Shown here piece by piece: positions 37,312-49,399 of a stretch of DNA of 64,000 nt. The DNA lies in the NCBI GenBank assembly GCA_021904315.1, contig CM038916.1:8087065-8151064 (forward strand), written 5' to 3'. Source of the stretch: Sphagnum magellanicum (Eukaryota; Streptophyta; Sphagnopsida; Sphagnales; Sphagnaceae). The position numbers and the translations under genes are program-made. The stretch's first letter is position 1. Each line of letters begins with the position of its first letter. Below the pieces are notes generated by a model that made no database searches, was not told the DNA's origin, and saw nothing but the letters and a program-made list of their open reading frames with translations.

Positions 37312-40300
37312 ATGGAAGGGAGCATGGAGAGCAGCAGAATTGAGGATCTCACTGCTGTTGCTGTTGCTGCTGCTGCCGCCATTGAACCTTCTCTTCAATC
37401 CTCGGGCCTCCAAACAACATACATGGCTGCTCCTTCTTTGGCAGTATCCGCTGGCTTGGACACAGCAGCACAAACTATCCCTGAAACAAACCCTAGCTTC
37501 AAGAAAGAGGGCTATAGAGGAGCAGCGGTTGTTGTTAGAAGTGATGGAGATGGAGATGAAGGGTTGCCCAACAGCAAACGGGCGAAGATCAGCAGCCATC
37601 ATGGATGGGTGCAGACGGTGCTGAGACAGACTGCAGAGATGGTAATGGTGTTGGCAGGGATGGGTGCTGTGAGAGGAGGTGGATGCTCCCCAACTCCCAT
37701 TGAATGTCAGCTTGCTGTAGAAGCTTATGAGAAATTGGCAAGCTTGGTTGAGAATGTCGCTCCTCAGCAGTTGGTTTCTTCTAAGGATGCTTACCACTCT
37801 CTTCTTCGGCATTTCAAGGTGGACCCACCACCACCTGTTGTTGTTGCTCCTCCTCTTCCTCCTCTTCCCCCTCCTCCTCCTCCTGAGCCAAAGATTGCAA
37901 AACCTGTTGTGCTTGTACGATCTTCTGGCCCTCCTCCCAACTGGAAAGAAAGACAAAACCTGCTGTGTGAGATGTTGTGGAGCTTCTTCTGAGAATGGAA
38001 ATGGAGTGATGGGTGTTGGATATGAAGGACCACACAATAATGTCCTCCTGCAGTCTTCCATAACTAGAAATCTGTGCACATTGACAGTACATTTTGCTGT
38101 GGTGGGTGTGTGCGCAGCAAACCCCACCAGTGAATGCAGCAGATACAAATGCATCAGGCATGTGGTTTTTCGTTTTTCACATCTCATGAGTTTTGTTTTG
38201 GGATGGTATATCTATGGTATGTTTCATTTAGGGATATATGCATTGTTGGGATGTTCTCTCTTCTGTGTAATGAAAGAAGAAACCCTGAGCTGCACGCATG
38301 CATCTCTTGCCACAGAAGATGTCTTGTTACAGAATATGATAGAGGAGGAGGGCTCATTGTTGTTTTTGTGCTTGCACATGTGTTTGGGGGAAACTGTAGA
38401 AGGTGTGGGTCCTGTGACTGAACATGTTTATTCTGTCTATTTGTTCTGCAAATTGAAACTGGACTGCCTTTCCTTCAGCAGAAGTTGGAGCAACAGAGAG
38501 TACATCCCAAGATCTTGCATCAAAAGATGGTGATGATAAATGGGTCTCAGTTACAGCAGATGAACAAGGAAAGCAACCAAATGCACAATCTTGTAATTGG
38601 TCAAAGGAAGCAGCTACCCCGCCTTCTGCACAGCAACAGCATGACACACACCAGCAGCTGGCATTGGGAATACATCTTTTAACAAAGCAGCACTCTGCTC
38701 TTATTTCATCAGTTTCAATCTCCAATGTGTATCTGAGTCCTCCCATTGCATGCGGTGTCTGCAAACTGGTGGCACATAATACAAGCAGCGTCCTTGTGTG
38801 TGATGGTTGTGAGTCCGCATTTCATGTGGCTTGCTTGCAGCTCTATGATGACCCTATGGTGATTCCACGGTGTGACTGGTATTGTCCCAAGTGTGTAGCT
38901 GCAAGTGGTGGCAGGCCCCAGACTCCCAAGTATGGGCCATTACGACATGGGCATGACTTGCAGGGTTCCACTCATGGCTCCTGGGGTTTGCAGGTACTCT
39001 TGCTTGTTCTTGCACCATTTACAAGTTTTGAATCAGAGGCTCATAGTCTTACCTGAACCTTGGGAAAATGTCATGCAACAATCTGATGATTGTCAGACAC
39101 ATGGTCCAGAAAACCATCAGACCCACAAGACAGTGATTCTGTATTGTCTGTGACTTGAGCTTTGCATATTATGGGATGTTTTCTTAGCACACAATTTCTT
39201 CATACTGAAAAGGATTATCTGATAGTGGTGCATCTTCTGCTCCTTGGACTGCATGTTTCAGGGAGCAAAATTCAGTGAGGGTTCAAAGGAGCAGGTGGGT
39301 GAGAAATCTTTGTTGCTATACAAGAAGGGAATTGGAGGAGAGGTAGCTCAGGGAACAAAGGAGTTTGTTGGGATGAATCTAAATTCAGCATTGGCTAGCA
39401 CCAAAACCACTGAAGCTGGAGCAGCAGAAAGCAAATTGGTAGTCCTTGAGCAAAGGAATGGAGATTGTCCTGGACAATGCCAGATAACAGCAGCATCACC
39501 CACTCCTCCAGCAATCCAGATACACACTGAAACAGCAACAAAGGTGACAACAATCACATCTGAAGCAGCTCCCCAAGTAGCTGTGACCTTTCCAGCTGTA
39601 GAAGAGGAAACAGTGATGGGTGGAAAGTGTGTCACAAGGAAAAGCAGTTCAGTGGAGTGGGTTGGCTCTGTGGTGAATGTTAGCCAAGGCAATGTGTACT
39701 ACACAGCTTGCTCTGTGGCAGGGGTTACCATGCGGCTGCAAGACTGTGCTTTGTTCCGTCCCGAGAGCCCCCATGATCCTCCTTACATCGCAAGGCTACA
39801 AGTAAGTTTGAGTCACAGAAACCTTTCACAAAGCCAATACTGAAACATTGTGAGAAGTTATGCGAACTCTCTGGTTTGGCATTCTTCCAAATTCTTGGTT
39901 TCATCTCTGCTGCTTGCTATTTGTAGTCCTTTGTGCGGACTTCAGACCTCAAAATCAACTGTGCAAAGCTCACAGAAAAATCCAGGGACCTTGGCAACAT
40001 TCTTTGCTTTGCATAAAATGCTAATATTTGGATGTTGCAGGCACTTTGGGAAGAGAAGAGCACAGGTGCAAAGTGGGTGAAAGTGAATTGGTGTTATTAC
40101 CCATCAGATCTGCCTGTTGAGACAGGCCAGCCTGCATCAGCAGATGATAATGAGGTCTCTCTCAATTGTGCCCAATGACAAATCAACTGGAATCTTGAGA
40201 ATCAATGGAAGAGAACAGGATTTCGTAGTTAAGCCATAATTAAGAAAGGAAATAATGGGTATGTCCAAAATCAGGTTGCTGCTGCTGTTTGCAATACACA

Positions 40301-40836
40301 TTTCTCAGACTGTAAAAAATACAGTGAGGTTTGGATCACCACAAGGACATGATGGTTGTGGTGCAGGTGTATGAGTCAAACCACAGTGACAACAACCTAG
40401 TGGGCTCTATACATGGTCCATGCCAGGTGCTACCACCCATTCAGTACCAGCAGGAGATAGAGCGGCAGTCGAAAGAGACCAGTGAAGCTCTTCCACCTGT
40501 TTTCTTGTGTCGGTATGTAGTCAGCCCCCGTGAGTCTTTTTTGGAAGTAAGACTGTTATCAAATCAGCATTCTTTGTGATGCCTGCAAAATAAGCATGAG
40601 AAGATAATCTTCTTCACCCACTGTAAGTTCAGTTCTTTTAATTACTCTGCTGTGTACTTCTTGCTAGTGAAAGGATATGTTCTGATGTAGTGAGAAAGTT
40701 AGTTCATCAGTTCACTGATATGCCATACTGGAGTGATGGCAGGTGGTTTTATGATGCACCAAGAGGTCTGTTTCATGCTTGTTCTGGATTGCCTTCTGAT
40801 CAGCTTTTGAGACCAGCAGCAGAGACAACCCCTTAA
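37312..40836 (+). CDS. PHD finger plus BAH domain chromatin protein, six exons
   Basis: Exons: 37312-37966, 38479-38993, 39262-39801, 40041-40154, 40367-40512, 40743-40836; 687 aa with the frame kept at every GT-AG junction. Layout: Ala/Ser-rich N-terminus, a conserved-looking helical block (VLRQTAEMVMVLAGMGAVRGG to LVSSKDAYHSLLRHFKV, about 100-190), a Pro-rich stretch, a PHD finger at about 310-358 (CGVC, CDGC, HVAC, WYCPKC: C4HC3), a low-complexity linker, then a BAH domain at about 520-675 (WVGSVV, ALWEEKSTGAKWVKVNWCYYPSDLP, SIHGPCQV, FLCRWFYDAPRGLF). PHD fingers read the histone H3 tail and BAH domains bind modified histones or partners, so a nuclear chromatin reader is inferred. EBS and SHL have the reverse order (BAH then PHD). 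ORC1 is excluded because no AAA module follows. The ATG at 37,270 is an alternative start that would add 14 residues. Confidence 0.86.
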
Positions 40837-42240
40837 AACTGTGTGCTCCTCCTCATACTTGCTACTGGTGAGGTTTAATGAGATTATGTCCGGCACAAGC
40901 TAAATGGTGCATATTACGACTGCCAAGAGACAATGTCCATGCAATGCAGGCTTGGCAATCTTTTCTGCTAAAAGGGGCTTGGTCATTGTTGAGATGATGG
41001 ATGTGTTCAAGCATAGAGAGATACTAGGACTTGGGTGGATATGTCATGCAGCATCCTCACTAGGAGGGTTTGGCTGAGTGCTCCAACATGAGTTGAGACA
41101 CAGCTGCCTCCAGAGAGAGATCATCAGTATTCCGTTTGGGTGCCCAATTATTTCATGCAGTCAACGAGGAGACACCAGCAACAGTAGTAAACACTTCAAA
41201 GTCCTTCCATGTCATGCCTATGGATCGTGATGCAATTGCAGCTGTTAGAGGAGGGAACGTGCATTTGCAATCCGGTGAATGAGAACTGAGGGAAAGAGCT
41301 AGCAACCACCGCAGATGCTGTACAATGGGTAGAGGTTAAAACAATCTTGCACTGGTAGTAGTGCCACACAGCTATAGAGGAGGCTTTCCCAGATTGAAAA
41401 GCACACATTACAGGAGGATTTTTCAAGTGAGCTGGTTCACGGGAGCAGGAAGGACTAGGTACTAAGTACTTCCAATTCAGGGAAGTCCCTACAAATTGCA
41501 GAATTTGGGTGGATGAATTCATCAGCCCTTCAGTAAAAATTCACTTTCCAAGAATTGTATTTGGGAATTTTTTTTCTTGTTCAGTTGCCACTTCCCGTTG
41601 GCAATAGATTATCATACCTTTGGGCTATTTAATTTTCATGCACAATTAGGTACATCTGGAGAGTCTGTGGCACTTGAAGTGCCAATTGGTCTCTTCTTTG
41701 AGTTTATTAACTCTGAATGCGGCCATTTTAAAGATTAAAGACTAAAGACCTGCTCCAATTTATTTAGCATAATTGGCTATAAAAAAAACCAACCCAATTG
41801 GGCTATAAACCATATATAAAATATAAATCTTCAATCGTCTTTTATTTTGGCTACACAATGAAAACCAAGTACATGAATCTATCGATTTTTACTTCTTTTT
41901 GCCCTCATTTATAGTGATTGCAAACCTACAACATCACTTCTTTTTCAAATTTTTAATATTAATTTTGCTAGTGAAAAAAAATTGGACAAGGGGTTGCCTA
42001 ATAGTTTGTGAAATCAAAAATCCTCTCCTTGACATAATGCGCTAGAGTGAACCAATAGCTTACAAGTGCACTATGATGGATGGATGGTAAGTTGATAGGA
42101 AACATTTTTCCCTTGGTTTCTAGCTCCAAGGTCAGCCAAGGTGTTGAGTTCAGTTTCTATTTGTATTACCTACCTAAAAGCATCTCCATCATTGGTAGTA
42201 AAAAGCCTTGCCAATTGTAACTAGTTGTGTAGCTTGGTGA
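40837..42240. other. 3' flank of the PHD-BAH gene
   Basis: The first 700 bp are less AT-rich and probably hold the 3' UTR; an opposite-strand frame at 41,196-41,522 shows no family similarity. From about 41,520 the DNA turns AT-rich with no feature I can name. Confidence 0.45.
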
Positions 42241-42930
42241 TGAAGCCGTTTTTGCAATGCCATGTAGAAGTTTGGACTTTAAAAAGCTTGTAGGCCTTGT
42301 CTTTTGCTTGAAATTTCTTTGCATGATATCAAGAGCAAGCACATGCTTGTTAGATGAAGCCGTTTTTGCAACGCCATGTAGAAGTTTGGACTTTAGAAAA
42401 GCTTCTAGGCCTTGTCTTCTATTTGAAATTTCTTTGCATGATATCAAGAGCAAGCAAATGCTTGTCAAATGAAGCCGTTTTTGCAACTCCCCATAGAAGT
42501 TTGGACTTTAAAAAGCTTGTAAGCCTTGTTTTCTACTTGAAATTTCTCTACATGATACCAAGAGCAAGCACATGCTTGTGAAGTGAAGTTATTTTGCAAC
42601 CCCATGTAAAAGAAGTTTGGATTTTGAAAAGCTTGTAGGCCTTGTCTTCTTGCTTGAAATTTCTCTACATGATACCAAGAGCAAGCACATGCTTGTGAAG
42701 TGAAGTTGTTTTTGCAACCCCATGTAGAAGTTTGGACTTTAGAAAGCTTGTAGGTCTTGTCTTCTTGCTTGAAATTTCTCTAAATGACACCAAGAGCAAG
42801 TGTATGCTTGTCAAGTGCAGTCGTTTTTGCAACCTCATGTAGAAGTTTGGATTTTAAAAAACTTGTAGGCCTTGCCTTCTTGCTTGAAATTTCTCCGCAT
42901 GATACCAAGAGCAAACACATGTTTGTCAAA
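42241..42930 (+). repeat. 115-bp tandem array, six copies
   Basis: Units start at 42,241, 42,355, 42,470, 42,584, 42,701 and 42,816, with period 114-117 bp. Each runs TGAAG.CGTTTTTGCAA.., GTAGAAGTTTGGACTTTA, AAAGCTTGTAGGCCTTGT, TTGAAATTTCT and CAAGAGCAAGCACATGCTTG. The unit ends in a small palindrome (CAAGCACATGCTTG). Open frames across the array are a by-product of its regularity. Confidence 0.9.
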
Positions 42931-45800
42931 TGATTTTGTTGAAATCAAGTGCCCACAGGGAGCTCTATGGTAGGGAACTATGGTGTCACCAATTGCAAAC
43001 ATGGATTTGATGCCAATATGAGGAAAGAAAAGGTGGAACTTTGTTATCGATGCTACAACTTTGATGAAAAATACAATTCTTGAAGACCAAACCACAATGG
43101 TCTTCATAGTTTTGGACACATAGCTAGCATTTGACAAAACCTATGAATACTTCAAACACCACAAGTCAAAAGAATTGCAAATACTTCAAGCAAAGATGAC
43201 TATCAACCCTATGCTTATAACATCACCAACTAGTCCAAATTCCATCACTTCATAGTCCAATTTTGTAGAAAGAACAAGTGAACATCACCATTTTACTTCT
43301 AATGAAATGCCTAAAAAATGACCTATTTGATTGTTTATACCTATCAACTAATTACCTCACCATTCTATTTACTTTCATAAGTAATGTACGAATTTGATGT
43401 GAAATTTAAACATATGAAACAAAAAAAATGACAAAAATTATTACTTTTTGAAAGTGTGATGCATTAGTTAAGGACTTGGTTTATCATTGGCCAGATTAAA
43501 GGTTTGATTCACCCTATTCATAACCTAGGTAAATGATTTAGAAGATAAGGTAGTTAAGCTAAACTAAGTAAGTTAGGTAGGTTAAATTAGGTTATGTTCA
43601 AGTAGTTTAAAGGCAAGTTAAGTAAGGTAAGTTAGGGAAAATTAGATAAGGTAAATTAGGCTACCATTTATTTATGTGTTTTTTTACAACCTACTTCCTA
43701 TTGATCACAATAAATGTTTTTTATAATAATTTTAAATTCAAACATGGACATAATTTTGATTAATCAAATGGTTCATTATCTACTAGTCAAAATTATTAAT
43801 CAAATGGTCTATTATTTTGCTAATAAAAAATACCACCTTAGTCATAAATATTAGGAGAAAATTATGACATATTTTCTTTTAACATTTATGAAAAAGTGTT
43901 GTTTGAAATGACTTATTTTCATATGGATTTTAAAAGTTCATTAACCACCATGTAATTCCCAATTGAACCAATGACATTATGGTAGATTGTCATTTAAACA
44001 CTACTTTGTGGACTTTTAAGGAAAATTGTATGTGTTGAAAATGAGCCACCTTATCTTGCAACCACCTTGAAATCCAATTTAAAAACCCCATTTGAATAAT
44101 TGTAAAAAATTCCATCTTATCAATTTGTACAAGTTGATATGGACAATCCATTATGACTAAATGGTCTTTTTTATTATTAGAGTAAGAAACCATTTAATTA
44201 ACAAACAATGAACCATTTCACTAATTGACTTCTACCTAAATTAAAAGCATTTTCTTTTTGTATTATTTTCAAAATATTTTTTTTGTAAGTAGGTATGTAG
44301 TAAATAGGTTTAGATAAGTCATAAAAGACAAGTAAATAGGTAGGTGATAATGGAACTTACCTAAGTACCTACCTTAATCTAGTTTATCTATTTTAATCCT
44401 TAAGCATATGTAAGTATAAGGAATTGAATCTTTCATTTTCACAATGATAAACCAAATCTTCAATAAAGGACTACACTTTCAAAAAGTGACAATGTTTGTC
44501 AAGTTTTTTTTATTTCATATGTTTATTTCATATCATTACTTATGTAAGTTAATTTTTTTAAAAATAATTAATAGGTAGGTTGGTAACTAGGTTATAACAT
44601 GGTAGGTAGGTAGAGGAAATAAATAGGCAAGATGTTGTAAAAGGTATGAAGTAAGTAGGTAAGTAAATAAGTGAACAAGGATAAATCCACAATAATAGGA
44701 GTCACACACAACTCCTTACTCCTTTGTGAAAACAATAAGGAGTTGACATTGAAAAGCAACATGGTGTGTTTTAGTCAAAATGTACATGTACATTAGTCAA
44801 GAAGGACTAGTTAGTAAACTTGGATTGTTTGAAAAACCTATTTTTGAATAGTTTTCTTTCAAGATTTGTCATGATGAGCATGCCCATCAAATTTGATTAT
44901 AGATTGTAACAACAAGATGTGAATGAAAACATCATTTTCACCATTGTCCTTCAATATAATTTGTAATCAAATTACAAGTTCAAGTTGCCATTGTTTCAAA
45001 CATTTGCAACTACACAAATCATGAATCACCTACTTGTAACTGCACAAAAAAGCAATCCACACATTTATAGCCACACAAACAATCTCCCAAAAAAAAAGAC
45101 AAATGGAACATCTAACTTTAATGCAAATTAAACAAACAAAAATGCCCAAAAATCAAGGTGAATGTGTTGAAACTTCAATGCTTGCACTTAATATGAGTGA
45201 GATAAAACAAGCACAATGAAATAATGATGAGATTGACCTTGGGATTAATGTTTTTTTTTCTTCAAATTCCTTAAGTAGGTGCATTAGCTAGGATACTTAG
45301 CATTAATTAGTAGTAAATGGCGATTGTCTCAATGGACTAGTAAATCTTTTTTGCAATCCTACCTAGTTTTGGCGACTTGTAGGAACACACTATTTAAATA
45401 TTTAAATCTGGTGATTTCTAAGTTTTTTTTGGTTAAAATAAGACGAATTTAAAATTAAAAAAAAATCTTAAAAATCCTTTTGTTGGATTTATCAACCCTT
45501 TTCTTTTGTTGTTAGGTTACGAAAATCTTTCAAAAAAAAAAAAAAACATTGCTCAAGATGGCTCTACTTGTTCATCAAGATGTGATAAATGAGAAAAATA
45601 GTGATAGCAATTGAAAGGGACAACATGGATGTGAATTTTTTTGTCCCAAATGGCAACCCACCACTTCCATAGATTAGTGTGACCACTAGATTTAAGGTAT
45701 TGTGTTACAAAGTGAGTGAACAATGGCAAATGCTCTAATGCACTACTCCTTTACCTATGTACTAACCATCTACATGCATCTAGTATCTACTTATGGTTCA
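42931..45800. other. AT-rich spacer with GTAAGTTAGG-like tracts
   Basis: No supportable gene. Degenerate runs of GGTAAGTTAGGTAGG type occur at about 43,540-43,660 and 44,285-44,660; they look like eroded simple repeats. Confidence 0.5.
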
Positions 45801-45999
45801 TTCACACTTGATGTTAAGTCAATGTTAAATGAAAATCTAGGTGGCATCCTAGGTGGCACCCATTATTAGATAGGCAACAACTTAATGTTAAATGAATGTT
45901 AGCTTAACACAAAATTTTCATGGTAAGTAGGTTTAAGTCTTTGATGACTAGCATGGTGTTAGGGGACTCAACACTAGAGTCCCTAACACCAAGTGTGAA
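45801..45999. mobile_element. Candidate MITE with TTCACACTTG ends
   Basis: TTCACACTTGATGTTA at the left end matches the complement of TAACACCAAGTGTGAA at the right end, giving an element of about 199 bp. Just inside the right end lies a strong hairpin: GGTGTTAGGGGACTC, a 7-nt loop, then GAGTCCCTAACACC. No clear target-site duplication is visible and I see no second copy here, so the call rests on structure only. Confidence 0.5.
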
Positions 46000-46247
46000 C
46001 ACACCTCTAGCTAAGAGCCTTCCTACTCACCTAGAGGACCCATCCTTTAGGTTAGAAGTAGTGTTACCCTAACCAAAGATCAAATATAACTCAAACTCAT
46101 GATTTGGGGTTCAATCATCCCACAACAAAGTAATAACTCACAAAAAGCAACTTTCCTATGGTCCATCAAGCCTTTGTTGGCTCTTGCCCATAATGGAAAG
46201 AAAGAGAATGAGAGAGACAGACACACTCCAACAATGTACTACTAGTT

Positions 46248-46621
46248 GGCCTTGCCTACTACCAAGGCAAGGATACTGTTGTGTTTGGATTCATTATAGA
46301 GAGAGTATAGTAGCTTAAGGATATTGTTGTGTTTAGATTCATTATAGAGAGAGTATAGTAGCTTAAGAGATTTTGGCTCCTAGGTAATTAATAGGTTTAA
46401 TTTTTTTTAATGAGGATTTTTTGAAAGATGATAATTTTGGCTTGTGTTGAAACTTGAGATTAGTTATTATAGAGTTATAATAATATCTTGAAGGATTTTG
46501 GTTTCCTTTAAAAGAGGTTTTTTTGAAAATTATATATTTTTGCTATGGTAAAATATTTTGGAGTTTCCATAAATTCTACTTCTTTTGCCTTAATCTATTT
46601 TCTAATGTAAATGGCAAGGCC
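46248..46621 (+). mobile_element. MITE of the GGCCTTGCC-end family (374 bp)
   Basis: Begins GGCCTTGCCTA and ends GGCAAGGCC, a 9-bp terminal inverted repeat, with a subterminal palindrome (CCTTGCCT...AAGGCAAGG) right at the left end. The body matches copies at 13,095, 59,958 and 62,071. Inside, 49 bp starting near GATACTGTTGTGTTTGGATT are duplicated in tandem (about 46,270-46,367). It has no coding capacity, so it would be non-autonomous. Confidence 0.78.
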
Positions 46622-47624
46622 ATAGTTTGTGTGACACGCCACTTGGTTTAAATGGTGAATTGGGGGGGTTTTTTTTTCCATGAAAAATAAATCATTTGTA
46701 TAGGTTGAAATCATAATTTTCAGGGCAAAATTCATCAATGGAAAAAAACACACTGATTTTTAGACAATTGATTCCAGCAGCTTGCCAAAATATAACATGA
46801 TTCTTAAATTATTTTTTTAAACTACTTTTCCTCTCTGACCTATAACCATATTTGGCTAAATCACAAAACAGCTACATCACAAAATTGAGAAAAAATAAAA
46901 AATAAAAATAATGGCTACAAGATTCTTGCTTGTTTAATTTGCGTCAACAACAGTATTTTTCAAATTCGATATATTACTATAACATACGAATGGATTCAGC
47001 CCTAATTAAAAATTATTCTTGAAATTGTCGAATTTGGGGAGAAATTTGTTACCACCCAAAATGTCAAAATTTCAAGCTCCCATCACCAAAATGTTGTGGA
47101 AACCTAAAAAGCGAAACTATTGCAATGCCTTTTGACATGTCACTCGTGAGCTTTGAGCTTTGAATCGAAGCAATGGCATGGCACCAATAATGAAGCTTGC
47201 TTTAGAGTGGGAGCAAGAGAGAGAGAGAGAGCATAAAGCTCTTCTTCCTCAAGCACTATGATTTTAAAGGCAAAAATTTGTCACCCCTAGGGGATTGTGT
47301 GTCCAATGGAGTGAGTGATGAGAGAAGAAGGTCATGTGTTTGTTGCAAATGATGACTGGAGAGCATAACATAAAGGAAGCAAGCACACGAAGCCAGATTT
47401 GTTGTGAAGAGAATAATTTTTGTGGAATTGTTAGAAAGATACACATAAGAAGCCAAATTTTTCTTTAAAAATAAAATAAAATACTGTTTAAAAAAATACA
47501 TTACACAATGAAAATGCATTTTAATCAATTAATTAATTAATTAATTATTCGACACCTTAGTGCTGAACCAATCATGTGCTAATGGTATCATGACACTTGG
47601 GGGTAACTGATTACAAGTAATAAG

Positions 47625-47715
47625 TTACAAAGTAAGTCTCCCTCGCCTTCCCAAAAGGAAGGCAAGACTTATAACCTTTTGTTTGGCTAGTGCTTAGCTA
47701 AACCAAAGGCTACAT
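47625..47715. repeat. Pair of adjacent hairpins
   Basis: AAGTCT...GCCTTCC, loop CAAAA, GGAAGGC..AGACTT forms one stem. Immediately after it CCTTTTGTTTGGCTAGTGCT pairs imperfectly with TAGCTAAACCAAAGG. The two hairpins may be the core of another small inverted-repeat element. Confidence 0.45.
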
Positions 47716-47846
47716 ACCTAGCCTTGAGTTGTAACATTGTGGGCCAAATATCATAGCATCATCATCCATGGCTTTCTTTCATTGCTTGAAAAAGCTCTCC
47801 GCACTCTTACAACCATTATTTGAATGTGGATTGCAATCATTCATAC

Positions 47847-48600
47847 ATCACTTGCAATTGGGCACTAAAATTTTACTCAACACATGATGGATGAAAACCC
47901 TATTTTACAATTAACTTGTCATCAAATTGTTTGTTGATGGATGGTTCGTTCATTGCAACTCATTGCAATTGTAGTTGAGTTGGATTGTAACATAAAACAT
48001 TCATCCACCCATGCACACTTGAAATTGGGTACTAAAATTTTACTCAACATATAGCTTAATTTACACATGATGGATGAAAACCCTATTTTTTACGATTAAC
48101 TTGTCATCAAATTGTTTGTTGATGGATGGTTCGTTCATTGCAAATTCATTGCAATTGTAGTTGAGTTGGATTGTAACGTAAAACATTCATCCACCCACGC
48201 ACACTTGAAATTGGGCACTAAAATTTTTTACTCAACATAAATAGCTTAATTTACACATGATGGATGAAAACCCTAGTTTTTTACAATTAACTTGTCATCA
48301 AATTGTTTGTTGATGGATGGTTTGTTCATTGCAATTCATTGCAATTGGAGTCGAGTTGGATTGTAATGTAAAACATCCATCCACCCACGCACACTTGAAA
48401 TTGGGCACTAAAATTTTACTCAACATATAGCTCGATTTGTACATGATGGATGAAACCCCTACTTTCCAATTAACTTGTGATTGAATTGTTTGTTTGATGG
48501 ATGATTTGTTGATTCATTCATTCATTCATTCATTGCAATTACAGTTGAGTTGGATTGTAATGCAAAACATCCATCCACCGACCCATCAACCCACCCACAC
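47847..48600 (+). repeat. Tandem array, about four copies of 168-206 bp
   Basis: CACTTG.AATTGGGCACTAAAA recurs at about 47,847, 48,015, 48,201 and 48,391. Each unit continues with CTCAACA, ACATGATGGATGAAA, CCCTA, ATTAACTTGT, AATTGTTTGTTGATGGATGG, CATTGCAATTGTAGTTGAGT, TGGATTGTAA and CATCCACCCACGCACAC. Unit lengths vary because of indels and CATT repeats. Confidence 0.85.
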
Positions 48601-49150
48601 ACACTCCTTTTGCATATTTTTTGGACCTCCAATCATGAAGCCAAAGATGGCTAAAAAGGCTCGAGGTATTAGTGTGACCGACCACCACCTTGAAATAAGC
48701 CACAAAAATAGAATAGGTTGTAACTAGGGTTTGTTTTTCAATTTTGTGATATAAAAAATAGTCAAAATTTTCCAAAAGAAAAGAATAATTAGTTGAATTT
48801 AAGCAACTAGGAAAAAAAATTAAAAAATCCCAATTGACTTGTTTAAAAAAATCACTAGGTTTGCACTTCAATCTTTTTTTTTCTTATAATTACAATCTTT
48901 TGTTCCATTTTTTAAAAAAATTAAAAAAACTACAAGAGTTATATTTGTATGCTATGATTGCTACCCATGATAAATATTAGGTGTAATTTTTATTTTTATT
49001 TTTTGAAAAAAAAAGATACTTATTATTTACTCACATGAATGAACTCTTGACTTGTAATGCACAAAACTAATGTTGAATTAGGTTTTTAATTTTAATTTTA
49101 ATTTTTTCCTTGTGAGAGTTGAATTTATCAAAAAGAAAAATAAATATCCT
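48601..49150. other. AT-rich spacer before the F-box gene
   Basis: Poly-A/T and low-complexity DNA. A short frame near 48,645-48,725 (MAKKARGISVTDHHLEISHK) has ordinary codon use but I cannot match it to a family. Confidence 0.4.
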
Positions 49151-49177
49151 AAATAGGTACCCAAACGTTTTTTGAAT

Positions 49178-49241
49178 CCCCCCCCCCCCCAATCGACGGT
49201 AGAAAAATCATGCAACAAATTGACGTCCCCAAATCCACGTG
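49178..49241. promoter_or_regulatory. C-tract followed by two ACGT-core boxes
   Basis: A run of 12 C at 49,178-49,189 is followed by TGACGTC (49,221-49,227) and the G-box CACGTG (49,236-49,241). ACGT-core elements are known plant bZIP and bHLH binding sites. They lie about 1.9 kb upstream of the F-box start codon, so their link to that gene depends on where transcription starts. Confidence 0.4.
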
Positions 49242-49399
49242 CCGTCACACATAAATTTTTTTCCGTTGTTGTGCCCGGTGGATCTTACCGACTGTGCCGG
49301 GAAGTTAGTTTCACGACACATGTCAAATTGCCGGTTAGCTTCACCCCCGGTTCGAACCAGTGCGGGGGAGGCCGGGTGGGGGGTTCCTTTGATTTCTGG

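Noticed and set aside
37294-38533. 297-codon minus-strand frame and 268-codon plus-strand frame over the PHD-BAH gene
   Set aside because: Both overlap the real first exon in other frames, have biased low-complexity composition and show no family similarity.
37312-40836. ORC1, which also has PHD and BAH domains
   Set aside because: The PHD finger precedes a complete BAH domain and the gene ends right after it. No AAA or winged-helix region follows.
42166-42581. Repeat-protein-like frames in the 115-bp array
   Set aside because: The period is not divisible by three and the frames end at array edges or indels, so they are chance frames.
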